Of a stretch of 64,000 nucleotides of DNA, positions 9,423 to 16,034 are shown piece after piece (position 1 is the first letter of the stretch; every line of letters begins with the position of its first letter). Origin of the DNA: Clostridia bacterium (GTDB taxonomy: Bacteria; Bacillota; Clostridia; Lachnospirales; Lachnospiraceae); the NCBI GenBank assembly GCA_029101305.1, contig JAQXQS010000194.1, forward strand, positions 16,279-80,278. Direction: 5' to 3'. The position numbers were made by a program, and so were the translations under genes. The notes under the pieces are model-generated. The model worked only from the letters and a program-made list of their open reading frames with translations, was not told the DNA's origin and searched no databases.

Positions 9423-9437
9423 TGATAAAGATTATCA
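9423..9437. promoter_or_regulatory. Fur-type operator for feoB
   Basis: The 15-mer TGATAAAGATTATCA matches the 7-1-7 Fur consensus TGATAATnATTATCA with one mismatch. It lies about 11-25 bases after the predicted feoB transcription start, a position compatible with iron-dependent repression. Confidence 0.75.
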
Positions 9438-9454
9438 TTAATATTACAAAAGTT

Positions 9455-9483
9455 AGTTTATTCTAATATTTTGAAGATGTCAA
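9455..9483 (-). promoter_or_regulatory. Predicted feoB promoter
   Basis: TTGACA (9478-9483), a 17-base spacer and TAAACT (9455-9460) on the minus strand. It is back-to-back with the mntP riboswitch promoter, about 20 bp away. Confidence 0.65.
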
Positions 9484-9501
9484 TATTATTGAGAAAAATT
9501 A

Positions 9502-9530
9502 TTGACAAACCTGTCCTCATCTGATAAAGT
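9502..9530 (+). promoter_or_regulatory. Predicted promoter of the mntP riboswitch transcript
   Basis: TTGACA (9502-9507), a 17-base spacer and TAAAGT (9525-9530). The predicted start, near 9537, falls just before the aptamer. Confidence 0.7.
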
Positions 9531-9540
9531 TACCACACAA

Positions 9541-9701
9541 GGTTTCCCCGTGAGGGAGTAGCAAGCGTATCAGATGCTTTTTTCCAAAAGGCAGCTGTCA
9601 CGTGGCAAGTCAACATACCGACCGTATGAATGTTATCATTGTACCGTATGCATAATATAGCTTTTCGATCTGGCTTGCATTAAATTGCGAGACTCATGTA
9701 T
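9541..9701 (+). ncRNA. yybP-ykoY Mn2+ riboswitch upstream of mntP
   Basis: The 5' core CGTGAGGGAGTAG (9549-9561) matches the GGGAGUAG loop of the class, GTCAACATACC (about 9608-9618) the central stem, and GCGAGACTCATG (9687-9698) the 3' CAAGAC-like loop. CGTGAG pairs with CTCATG to close P1. The second copy in this window (11776-11872, minus) shares the exact 13-mers CGTGAGGGAGTAG and GAGACTCATGTAT. P1's 3' strand is also the 5' arm of the terminator at 9692, so Mn2+ binding should antiterminate. Confidence 0.9.
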
Positions 9702-9735
9702 AACTTTACGCTATACATGGAGTTTGTCCTTTTTT
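9692..9735 (+). terminator. Riboswitch-controlled intrinsic terminator
   Basis: ACTCATGTATA pairs with TATACATGGAGT around a nine-base loop, followed by TTGTCC and six T. It is mutually exclusive with P1 of the Mn2+ aptamer. Confidence 0.8.
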
Positions 9736-9750
9736 AGAATGAATGTAGAT

Positions 9751-9790
9751 GACCCATATATAGCCCATGGTTATATACTGGGTCTTTTTT
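9751..9790 (+). terminator. Second intrinsic terminator before mntP
   Basis: GACCCATATATA and TATATACTGGGTC form a hairpin followed by TTTTTT. This is a second terminator between the riboswitch and mntP (start 9869), so mntP appears to lie behind two stops. Confidence 0.7.
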
Positions 9791-9868
9791 CGTGCCATGG
9801 ATTGTTCAGCAGTTTTCTGACCTTTTGACCCTGGCATCCCCAAATAATACTATGGAGGAATATAAAAA

Positions 9869-10453
9869 ATGAGTTACAGTTTTGTCTTTTTTCTGAACAG
9901 CGCTCTTCTGGGCGTCGGACTTGCGATGGATGCATTTTCAGTTTCTCTTGCCAATGGGCTCCATGAACCGAAAATGCGCATCCGGAAAATGTGCAGTATC
10001 GCCGGTGTTTTCGGTGCCTTCCAGGCATTCATGCCAATGGCCGGCTGGCTGTGCGTCCACACTATCGTAGAGTACTTCAAAGCCTTTGAAAAATTCATTC
10101 CCTGGATTGCCCTGATCCTGCTGGGTTACATCGGCGGTTCCATGCTGGTAAACGGAATCCGTGGAAACGGCGAGGATGAAGAAATTCCCGGCGTAGGTCC
10201 GAAAGCGCTTTTTATCCAGGGAGTTGCCACTTCCATCGACGCTCTGTCTGTTGGCTTCACCATTTCCGAATATGACTGGCTTATGGCTCTTGTCTGTTCC
10301 CTGATCATTGCCGTGGTTACCTTTTTTATCTGCATGGCAGGCTTATCACTGGGAAAACGCTTCGGGACAAAGCTTTCCACCAAAGCCGATATCCTTGGCG
10401 GTGTGATCCTGATTGCCATCGGACTGGAAATTTTTATCAGTAATCTGTTTTAA
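9869..10453 (+). CDS. mntP: Manganese efflux pump MntP
   Basis: A 194-residue membrane protein with six predicted helices and the paired conserved Asp motifs GLAMDAFSVSLANG (about residues 16-29) and SIDALSVGF, which characterise the MntP family. It exports Mn2+. GGAGG precedes the ATG by ten bases. It is controlled by the Mn2+ riboswitch at 9541-9701, which agrees with the assigned function. It is divergent from feoB and convergent with the CaCA exchanger. Confidence 0.94.
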   Translation: MSYSFVFFLNSALLGVGLAMDAFSVSLANGLHEPKMRIRKMCSIAGVFGAFQAFMPMAGWLCVHTIVEYFKAFEKFIPWIALILLGYIGGSMLVNGIRGNGEDEEIPGVGPKALFIQGVATSIDALSVGFTISEYDWLMALVCSLIIAVVTFFICMAGLSLGKRFGTKLSTKADILGGVILIAIGLEIFISNLF

Positions 10454-10465
10454 ATTATTTCTTAT

Positions 10466-10522
10466 AAAAAGAGCTTTCAATATATCTATTTATTTGCACA
10501 ATAGATAATTGAAAGCTTTTTT
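10466..10522. terminator. Bidirectional terminator between mntP and the CaCA exchanger
   Basis: AGCTTTCAATATATCTAT pairs with ATAGATAATTGAAAGCT around a short loop. A T-run follows on the plus strand (six T) and a shorter one on the minus strand (five T), so it can serve both convergent genes. Confidence 0.85.
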
Positions 10523-10537
10523 GAACAAATGCATACT

Positions 10538-10560
10538 AGAGCACGTTTGAAAAAGGCTCT
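10538..10560 (+). repeat. Dispersed repeat family A, copy 1
   Basis: AGAGCACGTTTGAAAAAGGC, continuing to TCT. Related copies lie at 14435, 15465, 21332 and 23796 (minus), always between genes. Confidence 0.6.
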
Positions 10561-10575
10561 AAACCGATGTATCTG

Positions 10576-11580
10576 CTACCGCATGATAATGTACCCACAG
10601 TAGATCAGATAGGCTGCTGCCATGATAATTCCTTCTCTACGGCTGATTTTTCTTCTGGTTCCTGCAAAGCTCCATACAAGTACTGTAAAGACCATAAGGA
10701 TCACAATATCAATGATATTTTCCCGGATCAGACCTACCGGACTGATAGTTGCCGAAATTCCCAGAACCATTAAAATGTTAAAAATATTGGAACCAACCGC
10801 ATTTCCAACTGCCATGTCTACTTCATTTTTTCTTGCTGCAACGATGGAGGTCACCAGCTCCGGAAGAGAAGTTCCCACTGATACAATAGTAAGTCCCACC
10901 AGCGTCTGGCTCATTCCAAGCTCAATGGCAATCCTGCTGGCCGTATCCACTGTAAGATCTCCGCCAAAAGCAATGGCAGCTGCGCCAATGATAAGAAAGA
11001 GAATGCTTTTTCCATAAGAAACCTCTTTCATATTTTCACATTCTTCTACACCTTCCACTTCAACCTTCTGTCCGGCTGCCCTTGCTTTCATTGCGCTACG
11101 CACCATTGTAAAAATATAACCGGCAAACAGCAGCAGAAAAATAATTCCATCCACATGTCCTAAGGTCATACCTGCTTTATCGCCAAGCCCCAGGATTCCC
11201 AGAACCAGCAGTAACAGTGCACAGCCAAGAGATAATGGGATATCTCTGGTTATTGTAGATTTCTGCACCATGATCGGTGTCAGGATGGAACAGACACCGA
11301 TTACAAACATCAGATTAAAAATATTAGAGCCTACCACATTACTCACTGCAAGCTCATTGTTCTGTACCAGGGAAGCCGTTACACTGACTGCTGTCTCCGG
11401 CAGTGAGGTTCCCATTGCCACAATGGTAAGTCCAATGATAATAGACGGAACCTTTAATTTCTTCGCAATACTGGAGCTTCCCTCCACGAACAGATCAGCG
11501 CCTTTTACAAGAAAGGCAAATCCTACTACCAGAAGCAGAACTACCGCTGCTACTGGAAGACCATTAATAAAATTCTCCAT
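10576..11580 (-). CDS. CaCA family cation/proton (or Na+) exchanger, YrbG-like; probable Mn2+ exporter
   Basis: A 334-residue membrane protein with two inverted alpha repeats, each carrying GTSLPE (MGTSLPETAVSVTAS and VGTSLPELVTSIVAAR) and a GSNIFN motif, the signature of Ca2+/cation antiporters. By family it would exchange Ca2+ for Na+ or H+. Its mRNA leader, however, holds a Mn2+ riboswitch (11776-11872), so I infer that the physiological substrate includes Mn2+. The frame opens at 11673, but the ATG at 11580 has AAGGAGA seven bases upstream and fits the family N-terminus. Confidence 0.88.
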   Translation of the reverse strand: MENFINGLPVAAVVLLLVVGFAFLVKGADLFVEGSSSIAKKLKVPSIIIGLTIVAMGTSLPETAVSVTASLVQNNELAVSNVVGSNIFNLMFVIGVCSILTPIMVQKSTITRDIPLSLGCALLLLVLGILGLGDKAGMTLGHVDGIIFLLLFAGYIFTMVRSAMKARAAGQKVEVEGVEECENMKEVSYGKSILFLIIGAAAIAFGGDLTVDTASRIAIELGMSQTLVGLTIVSVGTSLPELVTSIVAARKNEVDMAVGNAVGSNIFNILMVLGISATISPVGLIRENIIDIVILMVFTVLVWSFAGTRRKISRREGIIMAAAYLIYCGYIIMR

Positions 11581-11595
11581 AATCTTCTCCTTTTT

Positions 11596-11644
11596 CCTAA
11601 ACGGATATGTCTGCTTACGCAGACGCCACCATGATTGAAAGTCG
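11596..11644. repeat. Dispersed repeat family C, copy 2
   Basis: TGTCTGC-TTAC-GCAGACG hairpin followed by CCACCATGATTGAAAGTC. It lies in the leader of the CaCA gene, between the riboswitch terminator and the start codon. A GATTGTG...CACAATC hairpin follows at 11643-11676. Confidence 0.65.
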
Positions 11645-11742
11645 ATTGTGACCCGCCCTTGGCGCTCCCACAATCAACCATAGTAGTTACATTCTGTGAG
11701 GGAATAAAATCAGCCGGACTTTGGCTCGTTGCTCACGTAAAC

Positions 11743-11785
11743 AAAAAGACTCATGTATGCTCTTTAAAAAGCATACATGAGTCTC
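11743..11785 (-). terminator. Riboswitch-controlled terminator upstream of the CaCA gene
   Basis: On the minus strand AGACTCATGTATGC pairs perfectly with GCATACATGAGTCT around ten bases, followed by TTTTT. The 5' arm overlaps the P1 3' strand of the aptamer, as in the mntP leader. Confidence 0.9.
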
Positions 11786-11872
11786 ATTCTTTAAGATTTG
11801 CCAGGCACTGTCAAAATCCAATGCCGCGACTGTTGACAAACCACGCTGCTGCGCGAACTACTCCCTCACGAA
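11776..11872 (-). ncRNA. yybP-ykoY Mn2+ riboswitch upstream of the CaCA exchanger
   Basis: Minus-strand sequence carries CGTGAGGGAGTAG (11858-11870), TTTGTCAACAGTCGCGGC in the middle and GAGACTCATGTAT at the 3' end. The first and last motifs are identical to those in the mntP leader. P1 (CGTGAG/CTCATG) competes with the terminator at 11743-11785. The aptamer is about 95 nt, closer to the compact form of the class than the mntP copy. Confidence 0.88.
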
Positions 11873-11888
11873 CTTTATATGTGGGATT

Positions 11889-11917
11889 ACTATATCAAAT
11901 TGTTTTCATTCCGTCAA
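11889..11917 (-). promoter_or_regulatory. Predicted promoter of the CaCA riboswitch transcript
   Basis: TTGACG (11912-11917), a 17-base spacer and TATAGT (11889-11894) on the minus strand, ending about 15 bases before the aptamer. It begins immediately after the arsR stop codon. Confidence 0.75.
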
Positions 11918-11928
11918 GACTTATTTAA

Positions 11929-12300
11929 TCAATCCTCTTCAATATGCTCACGTCCCTGATCCATAATGGTCCGCACATGTTCATCTGCCAGGGAATAAAA
12001 AACAGATTTTCCCTCTCTCCGGCTCTTTACCAGTTTATTCTGCTTCAGAATACGAAGCTGATGGGAAATGGCAGATTGTGTCATATTTAAGACCTTCGCC
12101 AGATCGCACACGCAGACCTCTGCTTCAAAAAGCACAAACAGAATCCGGATTCTGGTAGAATCTCCGAACACTTTAAATAATTCTGCCAGATCATACAATT
12201 CATTTTCTTCTGGTATTGTATCATTTACGATCTGAAGCAGATTCTCATGGATTTCCCCACACTCACAGGTTTCAATCTCTTTATCCAAATCTTTTTTCAT
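11929..12300 (-). CDS. ArsR/SmtB family metal-responsive repressor (CadC/CzrA-like)
   Basis: A 123-residue winged-helix repressor: N-terminal CECGEIHENL, then LFKVFGDSTRIRILFVL, the EVCVCDLAKVLNMTQSAISHQLRIL recognition region and a C-terminal DEHVRTIMDQGREHIEE. The N-terminal CEC/H, the CVC of helix 3 and the C-terminal Asp/His pairs are the sites where CadC- and CzrA-type sensors bind Cd/Pb or Zn. It should release DNA when metal binds. It is the last gene of the HMA protein-P-type ATPase-arsR cluster, and the SmtB-type operator at 14772-14793 is its likely target. Confidence 0.88.
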   Translation of the reverse strand: MKKDLDKEIETCECGEIHENLLQIVNDTIPEENELYDLAELFKVFGDSTRIRILFVLFEAEVCVCDLAKVLNMTQSAISHQLRILKQNKLVKSRREGKSVFYSLADEHVRTIMDQGREHIEED

Positions 12301-12324
12301 TTCATCAACACCTCATTACAGACT

Positions 12325-12348
12325 CAGGGAGCTGCTCTTAGCTCCCTG
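12325..12348. other. Perfect hairpin between the ATPase gene and arsR
   Basis: CAGGGAGCT and AGCTCCCTG form a 9-bp stem with a six-base loop, with no T-run. It may stabilise mRNA or partly attenuate transcription between the two genes. Confidence 0.5.
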
Positions 12349-12380
12349 TAAACATCTCTTTTCCTAAACATCTCTTTTCC
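12349..12380. repeat. Perfect 16-bp tandem duplication
   Basis: TAAACATCTCTTTTCC occurs twice head to tail (12349-12364 and 12365-12380), directly after the ATPase stop. On the minus strand it reads GGAAAAGAGATGTTTA, which contains SD-like GGAAAAGAG. It looks like a recent slippage or duplication. Confidence 0.8.
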
Positions 12381-12382
12381 TA

Positions 12383-14275
12383 TCAAAGATTCTTCACAAA
12401 CAAGGTACGGATGGCATTCAGCACTGCAAGCACCATTACTCCCACATCTGCAAAAATCGCAACCCACATGTTTGCTATACCAAGCGCTCCAAGCACCAGG
12501 CAGATCAGCTTGACTCCGATTGCAAAATAAATATTCTCGTATACAATACGCATACATTTTTTCGCTATACGGATTGCTTTGGCAATCTTAACAGGATCAT
12601 CATCCATAAGCACCACATCCGCTGCTTCAATCGCAGCATCAGAACCAAGGGCACCCATGGCAATTCCTACATCTGCTCTTGAAAGAACCGGTGCATCATT
12701 GATTCCATCACCAACAAAGACAAGCTTCTCTTTCTCCTGCTTATTTGCCAGCAGCTCCTCAACCTTGGAAACCTTATCTGCCGGAAGAAGCTCACTGTGC
12801 ACTTCCCCGATTCCAAGCTCTGCTGCCACTGCCTCTGCCACCTTCTTCGAATCACCGGTAAGCATAACGGTCTTGGCAATACCTGCTTTCTTCAGATTCT
12901 CTATCGCCTCTTTAGCATGCGGCTTAACAATATCGGAAATCAGAATGTGACCTGCATATTTTCCATCCACAGCCATATGCACAACCGTTCCTACATGATG
13001 GCACTCTTTATATGCAATACCAAGGCGGTTCATCAGCTTGGTATTACCTGCTGCAACCTGTACTCCATCTACTTTTGCAACAACACCATTTCCGCCGATT
13101 TCTTCAATATCCGTCACACGGTTACGGTCAATGGGCTTCCCATATGCTTTCTGAAGGCTTTTGCTGATGGGATGGGAAGAGGAACACTCTGCATAAGCTG
13201 CATATTCCAGCAGCTTCTCGTCTTCCATCTCGTTATGATGGATGCCGCTTACCTCGAAAACGCCCTTTGTCATAGTTCCAGTTTTATCGAATACCACGAT
13301 TTTTGCCTGGGAAAGGGTTTCCAGATAGTTGGAGCCTTTTACCAGGACTCCCTGGTTGCTGGCACCACCGATTCCTGCAAAAAAGCTAAGCGGAATACTG
13401 ATCACAAGAGCACACGGGCAACTGATTACCAGGAACGTAAGGGCACGGTAGATCCAGTCTCCCCACTCTGGGGAAAGCCCCATAAACAACATTCTGCAAA
13501 GTGGCGGCAACACTGCAAGCGCCAAGGCGCTGTAGCAGACAGCCGGTGTATAATACTTGGCAAATTTGGAAATAAAGTTCTCAGATCTGGATTTCTTGGA
13601 ACTGGAATTCTCTACCAGATCCAGGATCTTGGAAACTGTGGACTCCCCAAATTCCTTTGTGGTACGGATTTTCAGCACACCTGTCATATTGATGCATCCA
13701 CTGATGACCTCTTCTCCAGCACGCGCATCTCTTGGAAGGCTCTCTCCGGTCAGGGCACTGGTGTTTAAAGTAGAGGTTCCTTCTTCTATGATTCCATCAA
13801 TCGGAACCTTTTCTCCCGGCTGAACCACAATGACAGTTCCAACTTCCACTTCATCCGGATCCACTTTTTCCAGCTTGCCATCCTGCTCAATGTTCGCATA
13901 ATCCGGACGGATGTCCATCAACTCACTGATATTTCTCCTGCTCTTTCCAACTGCATAGCTCTGGAAAAGCTCACCGATCTGATAAAACAGCATAACCGCT
14001 GTACCTTCCTGGTAATCCCCAAGAGCAATCGCTCCAATAGTGGCAACTGCCATCAGAAAGTTTTCATCAAATACCTGCCGGTTCTTAATTCCCTTAAATG
14101 CTTTTTTCAGAATGTCATAACCGATCACCAGATATGGGATCATGTACAATGCCATTCTAAAATAGCCTTCTACAGGAATAAAATGCAAAAGAACCAGAAG
14201 TACTATGGTAACAATGATTCTGACCAGAACTTTTTTCTGCTTCTTATTCATACTTTTACACATGCCCTGGGGCAT
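12383..14275 (-). CDS. Zn/Cd/Pb-type P1B heavy-metal ATPase (CadA/ZntA-like) without its own HMA domain
   Basis: About 630 residues. It shows the P-type ATPase core: TGES phosphatase loop (LTGESLPRDA), the CPC membrane motif (SCPCALVISIP), the phosphorylation site DKTGTMTKG, HP in SSSHPIS, and the hinge [14 protein letters not shown]. The CPCALV context and the ArsR-type regulator point to Zn2+/Cd2+/Pb2+ export rather than copper. There is no N-terminal metal-binding domain here; a separate HMA protein is encoded just upstream (14518-14736). The start is uncertain: AGGAGG is only two bases from the ATG at 14275, and in-frame ATGs follow at 14263 and 14251. Confidence 0.93.
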   Translation of the reverse strand: MPQGMCKSMNKKQKKVLVRIIVTIVLLVLLHFIPVEGYFRMALYMIPYLVIGYDILKKAFKGIKNRQVFDENFLMAVATIGAIALGDYQEGTAVMLFYQIGELFQSYAVGKSRRNISELMDIRPDYANIEQDGKLEKVDPDEVEVGTVIVVQPGEKVPIDGIIEEGTSTLNTSALTGESLPRDARAGEEVISGCINMTGVLKIRTTKEFGESTVSKILDLVENSSSKKSRSENFISKFAKYYTPAVCYSALALAVLPPLCRMLFMGLSPEWGDWIYRALTFLVISCPCALVISIPLSFFAGIGGASNQGVLVKGSNYLETLSQAKIVVFDKTGTMTKGVFEVSGIHHNEMEDEKLLEYAAYAECSSSHPISKSLQKAYGKPIDRNRVTDIEEIGGNGVVAKVDGVQVAAGNTKLMNRLGIAYKECHHVGTVVHMAVDGKYAGHILISDIVKPHAKEAIENLKKAGIAKTVMLTGDSKKVAEAVAAELGIGEVHSELLPADKVSKVEELLANKQEKEKLVFVGDGINDAPVLSRADVGIAMGALGSDAAIEAADVVLMDDDPVKIAKAIRIAKKCMRIVYENIYFAIGVKLICLVLGALGIANMWVAIFADVGVMVLAVLNAIRTLFVKNL

Positions 14276-14434
14276 GGCCTCCTTTTTGTATATTTGTAAC
14301 TATCAGGCCCGGCATTTGTCTTTGCTTTAATCCAGGCATTGTTCTGAGCTTTCGTCCAAATTTTCCGCTCTCATACTGCAGCAATCCGCTTCTTTGATAC
14401 AATTACGGATTCTGGCTGCAATGTCCAGACAGCC

Positions 14435-14460
14435 TAAAGCGTGTTTGAAAAAAGCTCTGG
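14435..14460 (+). repeat. Dispersed repeat family A, copy 2
   Basis: AAAGCGTGTTTGAAAAAAGC followed by TCTGG, in the 240-base gap between the HMA protein gene and the ATPase gene. Nothing else recognisable is in that gap. Confidence 0.6.
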
Positions 14461-14517
14461 AGCCTGGAGCACTGCAGCTTTTCTTCTTATTACTATCGCT
14501 GTATCCAGCATTTTTTC

Positions 14518-14736
14518 TTATAAGAAGATTTCGCAGTCATCCTCCACCTTCTTACAGTTCTTCAGAACTTCCTGCATAACACTCTTCGGCTCCTGTCCAT
14601 CTTCAAACTCAACGATCATCTTCAGAGTCATGAAGTTCACAGTTGCATCCTTCACACCAGCTGTGTTCTTAGCAGCTTCCTCCATCTTGTTTGCACAGTT
14701 CGCACAGTCAACGTCGAGTTTGTAAGTTTTTTTCAT
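14518..14736 (-). CDS. Stand-alone HMA-domain metal-binding protein
   Basis: A 72-residue protein with a single ferredoxin-like HMA fold: MKKTYKLDVDCANCANKM carries the Cys-x2-Cys metal site (DCANC), and the C-terminus is DDCEIFL. It is the detached N-terminal domain or chaperone of the Zn/Cd ATPase encoded downstream. The frame opens at 14814, but the ATG at 14736 has AAGGAGA at good spacing. It is the first gene after the ArsR-type operator. Confidence 0.88.
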   Translation of the reverse strand: MKKTYKLDVDCANCANKMEEAAKNTAGVKDATVNFMTLKMIVEFEDGQEPKSVMQEVLKNCKKVEDDCEIFL

Positions 14737-14771
14737 GGTAGTGATCTCCTTTTTGAAAATGTTCTCTTTTT

Positions 14772-14793
14772 CATATGAACAATTATTCATATG
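14772..14793. promoter_or_regulatory. SmtB/ArsR-type operator
   Basis: CATATGAACAATTATTCATATG is palindromic at 20 of 22 positions and contains the TGAA-n6-TTCA core of SmtB/CzrA/ZiaR operators. It lies at about +3 to +24 relative to the predicted start, so bound repressor would block transcription. Confidence 0.8.
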
Positions 14794-14802
14794 TTTGTTT
14801 CT

Positions 14803-14830
14803 ATTATAGCACACAGTTTCATTCTGTCAA
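14803..14830 (-). promoter_or_regulatory. Predicted promoter of the HMA-ATPase-arsR cluster
   Basis: TTGACA (14825-14830), 16 bases, then an extended -10 TGCTATAAT (TATAAT at 14803-14808) on the minus strand. Both hexamers are perfect matches. Confidence 0.8.
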
Positions 14831-14989
14831 TAGTTTTTGGACAAAATGCTTTTGATAAAATGATATCATGATTTTTTACTTTTTACTCTATTCAATTCTT
14901 ACATTTTCATGTATAATAGACCAGATTAGTTCTTATACATATTATTATCCGAAGATAATAAACCTTAATACAACCAAAGGAGATCAACC

Positions 14990-15466
14990 ATGAAAAGTTA
15001 CCTGATCGTTTTCTTTATTTCCATGGTTCCGCTGATCGAGCTTCGTGGAGCCATTCCTTATGCAGTGGGTTTCGGACTTCCACTGCTTCCCTCTTACATC
15101 GTTGCCATCATTGGCAATATGCTTCCAGTACCATTCATCTATTTCTTTGCACGTAAGGTTCTGGAATGGGGCAAAGATAAACCTGTGATCGGACGTTTCT
15201 TCACCTTCTGCCTGGAAAAAGGGGAAAAAGGCGGAAAAGCTCTTCAGGCCAAAGCAGGCCGCGGATTGTTTATCGCACTTCTGCTTTTCGTAGGTATCCC
15301 GCTTCCCGGCACAGGAGCATGGACGGGCACTTTAGCTGCCAGCCTTCTTGACATGGACTTTAAGTCCAGCATCCTCGCAGTTATGCTCGGGGTTCTTCTT
15401 GCCGGTGTGATCATGGGCGCGGCAAGTGCAGGACTGTTTGGAGCATTGTTCGCAGTTTTCGCCTAG
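14990..15466 (+). CDS. Small multidrug export protein family (COG2426-like) membrane protein
   Basis: A 158-residue protein with four to five hydrophobic segments. It begins MKSYLIVFFISMVPLIELRGAIP and contains the conserved PLPGTGAWTGTLAASLL loop of the PF06695 family. Members are annotated as putative small multidrug exporters, but no substrate has been firmly shown; a distant link to DedA-like membrane proteins is possible. AAAGGAG precedes the ATG by seven bases. It is a single-gene unit ended by the hairpin at 15561-15624. Confidence 0.8.
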   Translation: MKSYLIVFFISMVPLIELRGAIPYAVGFGLPLLPSYIVAIIGNMLPVPFIYFFARKVLEWGKDKPVIGRFFTFCLEKGEKGGKALQAKAGRGLFIALLLFVGIPLPGTGAWTGTLAASLLDMDFKSSILAVMLGVLLAGVIMGAASAGLFGALFAVFA

Positions 15467-15494
15467 AGCATATTTGATGTTTGAAAAAGGCTTT
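15465..15494 (+). repeat. Dispersed repeat family A, copy 3
   Basis: AGAGCATATTTGATGTTTGA followed by AAAAGGCTTT, overlapping the stop codon of the preceding gene; it carries a short internal insertion relative to the other copies. Confidence 0.5.
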
Positions 15495-15560
15495 CTGCAA
15501 GATCTGGTATCCATGAATTTTTATGCAACCATGCTGACGTCTGAATTTTTCTAATAATTC

Positions 15561-15624
15561 AAAAGAAGCATATGATGTTTACCATTGTTTTCCTTTGGTA
15601 ACCCCATATGCTTCCTTTTTATTT
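15561..15624. terminator. Bidirectional terminator between the exporter and PAS genes
   Basis: GAAGCATATG (15565-15574) pairs with CATATGCTTC (15605-15614), with an inner TTTACC/GGTAA stem. CCTTTTTATTTT follows on the plus strand and TTTTGAATT on the minus strand. Confidence 0.8.
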
Positions 15625-15656
15625 TAACAAATCTTTTACCAATCCATTCCCAACGG

Positions 15657-16031
15657 TCACTGGAATTTATAAAATGGCTCCTCATCCCTTGTCCGGTACT
15701 CATGCTTTTCATAATAGCCGAGCAATGTGCCGTCTTCATCCCGAAGAGCTACCATATACACATCTTTTACCTGTTTTTCATTATAGAAAGTATGAATCCG
15801 GTTATGCTCCCTGCTTTCCTGAAACCATCCCACTACTTTTTCGATCATCTCCCTTGACTGAGGATTATGACAGTTCATAAGGCTTTTTCCAACCAGTTTT
15901 TCACCGCCCCATTTGTGATAACTGTGAATAGCAGCCGGATTCATGTAAATAATCTGGTGCTCCAGATTACAGATCACTACAGAAGCGTTATCCTGATCAA
16001 TGATACTTTTAAAATATAAGTTCAAATCCAT
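15657..16031 (-). CDS. Small stand-alone PAS domain protein
   Basis: A 124-residue protein that is essentially one PAS domain: IDQDNASVVICNLEHQIIYMNPAA, then LVGKSLMNCHNP and a C-terminal DEDGTLLGYYEKHEYR strand. No output domain follows, so it may act as a soluble sensor or an antagonist of another PAS protein; its ligand is unknown. It is the third gene of the regulator-lyase-PAS operon, with its ribosome site inside the end of the lyase gene (gap 3 bases). Confidence 0.8.
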   Translation of the reverse strand: MDLNLYFKSIIDQDNASVVICNLEHQIIYMNPAAIHSYHKWGGEKLVGKSLMNCHNPQSREMIEKVVGWFQESREHNRIHTFYNEKQVKDVYMVALRDEDGTLLGYYEKHEYRTRDEEPFYKFQ

Positions 16032-16034
16032 AAT

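Noticed and set aside
11643-11676. GATTGTG...CACAATC hairpin in the CaCA leader as another riboswitch element
   Set aside because: Short stem with a long loop and no T-run; it lies after the Mn2+ riboswitch terminator and next to repeat family C.
12349-12380. Two-unit tandem repeat considered as a CRISPR-like start
   Set aside because: Only two identical 16-mers with no spacer between them.
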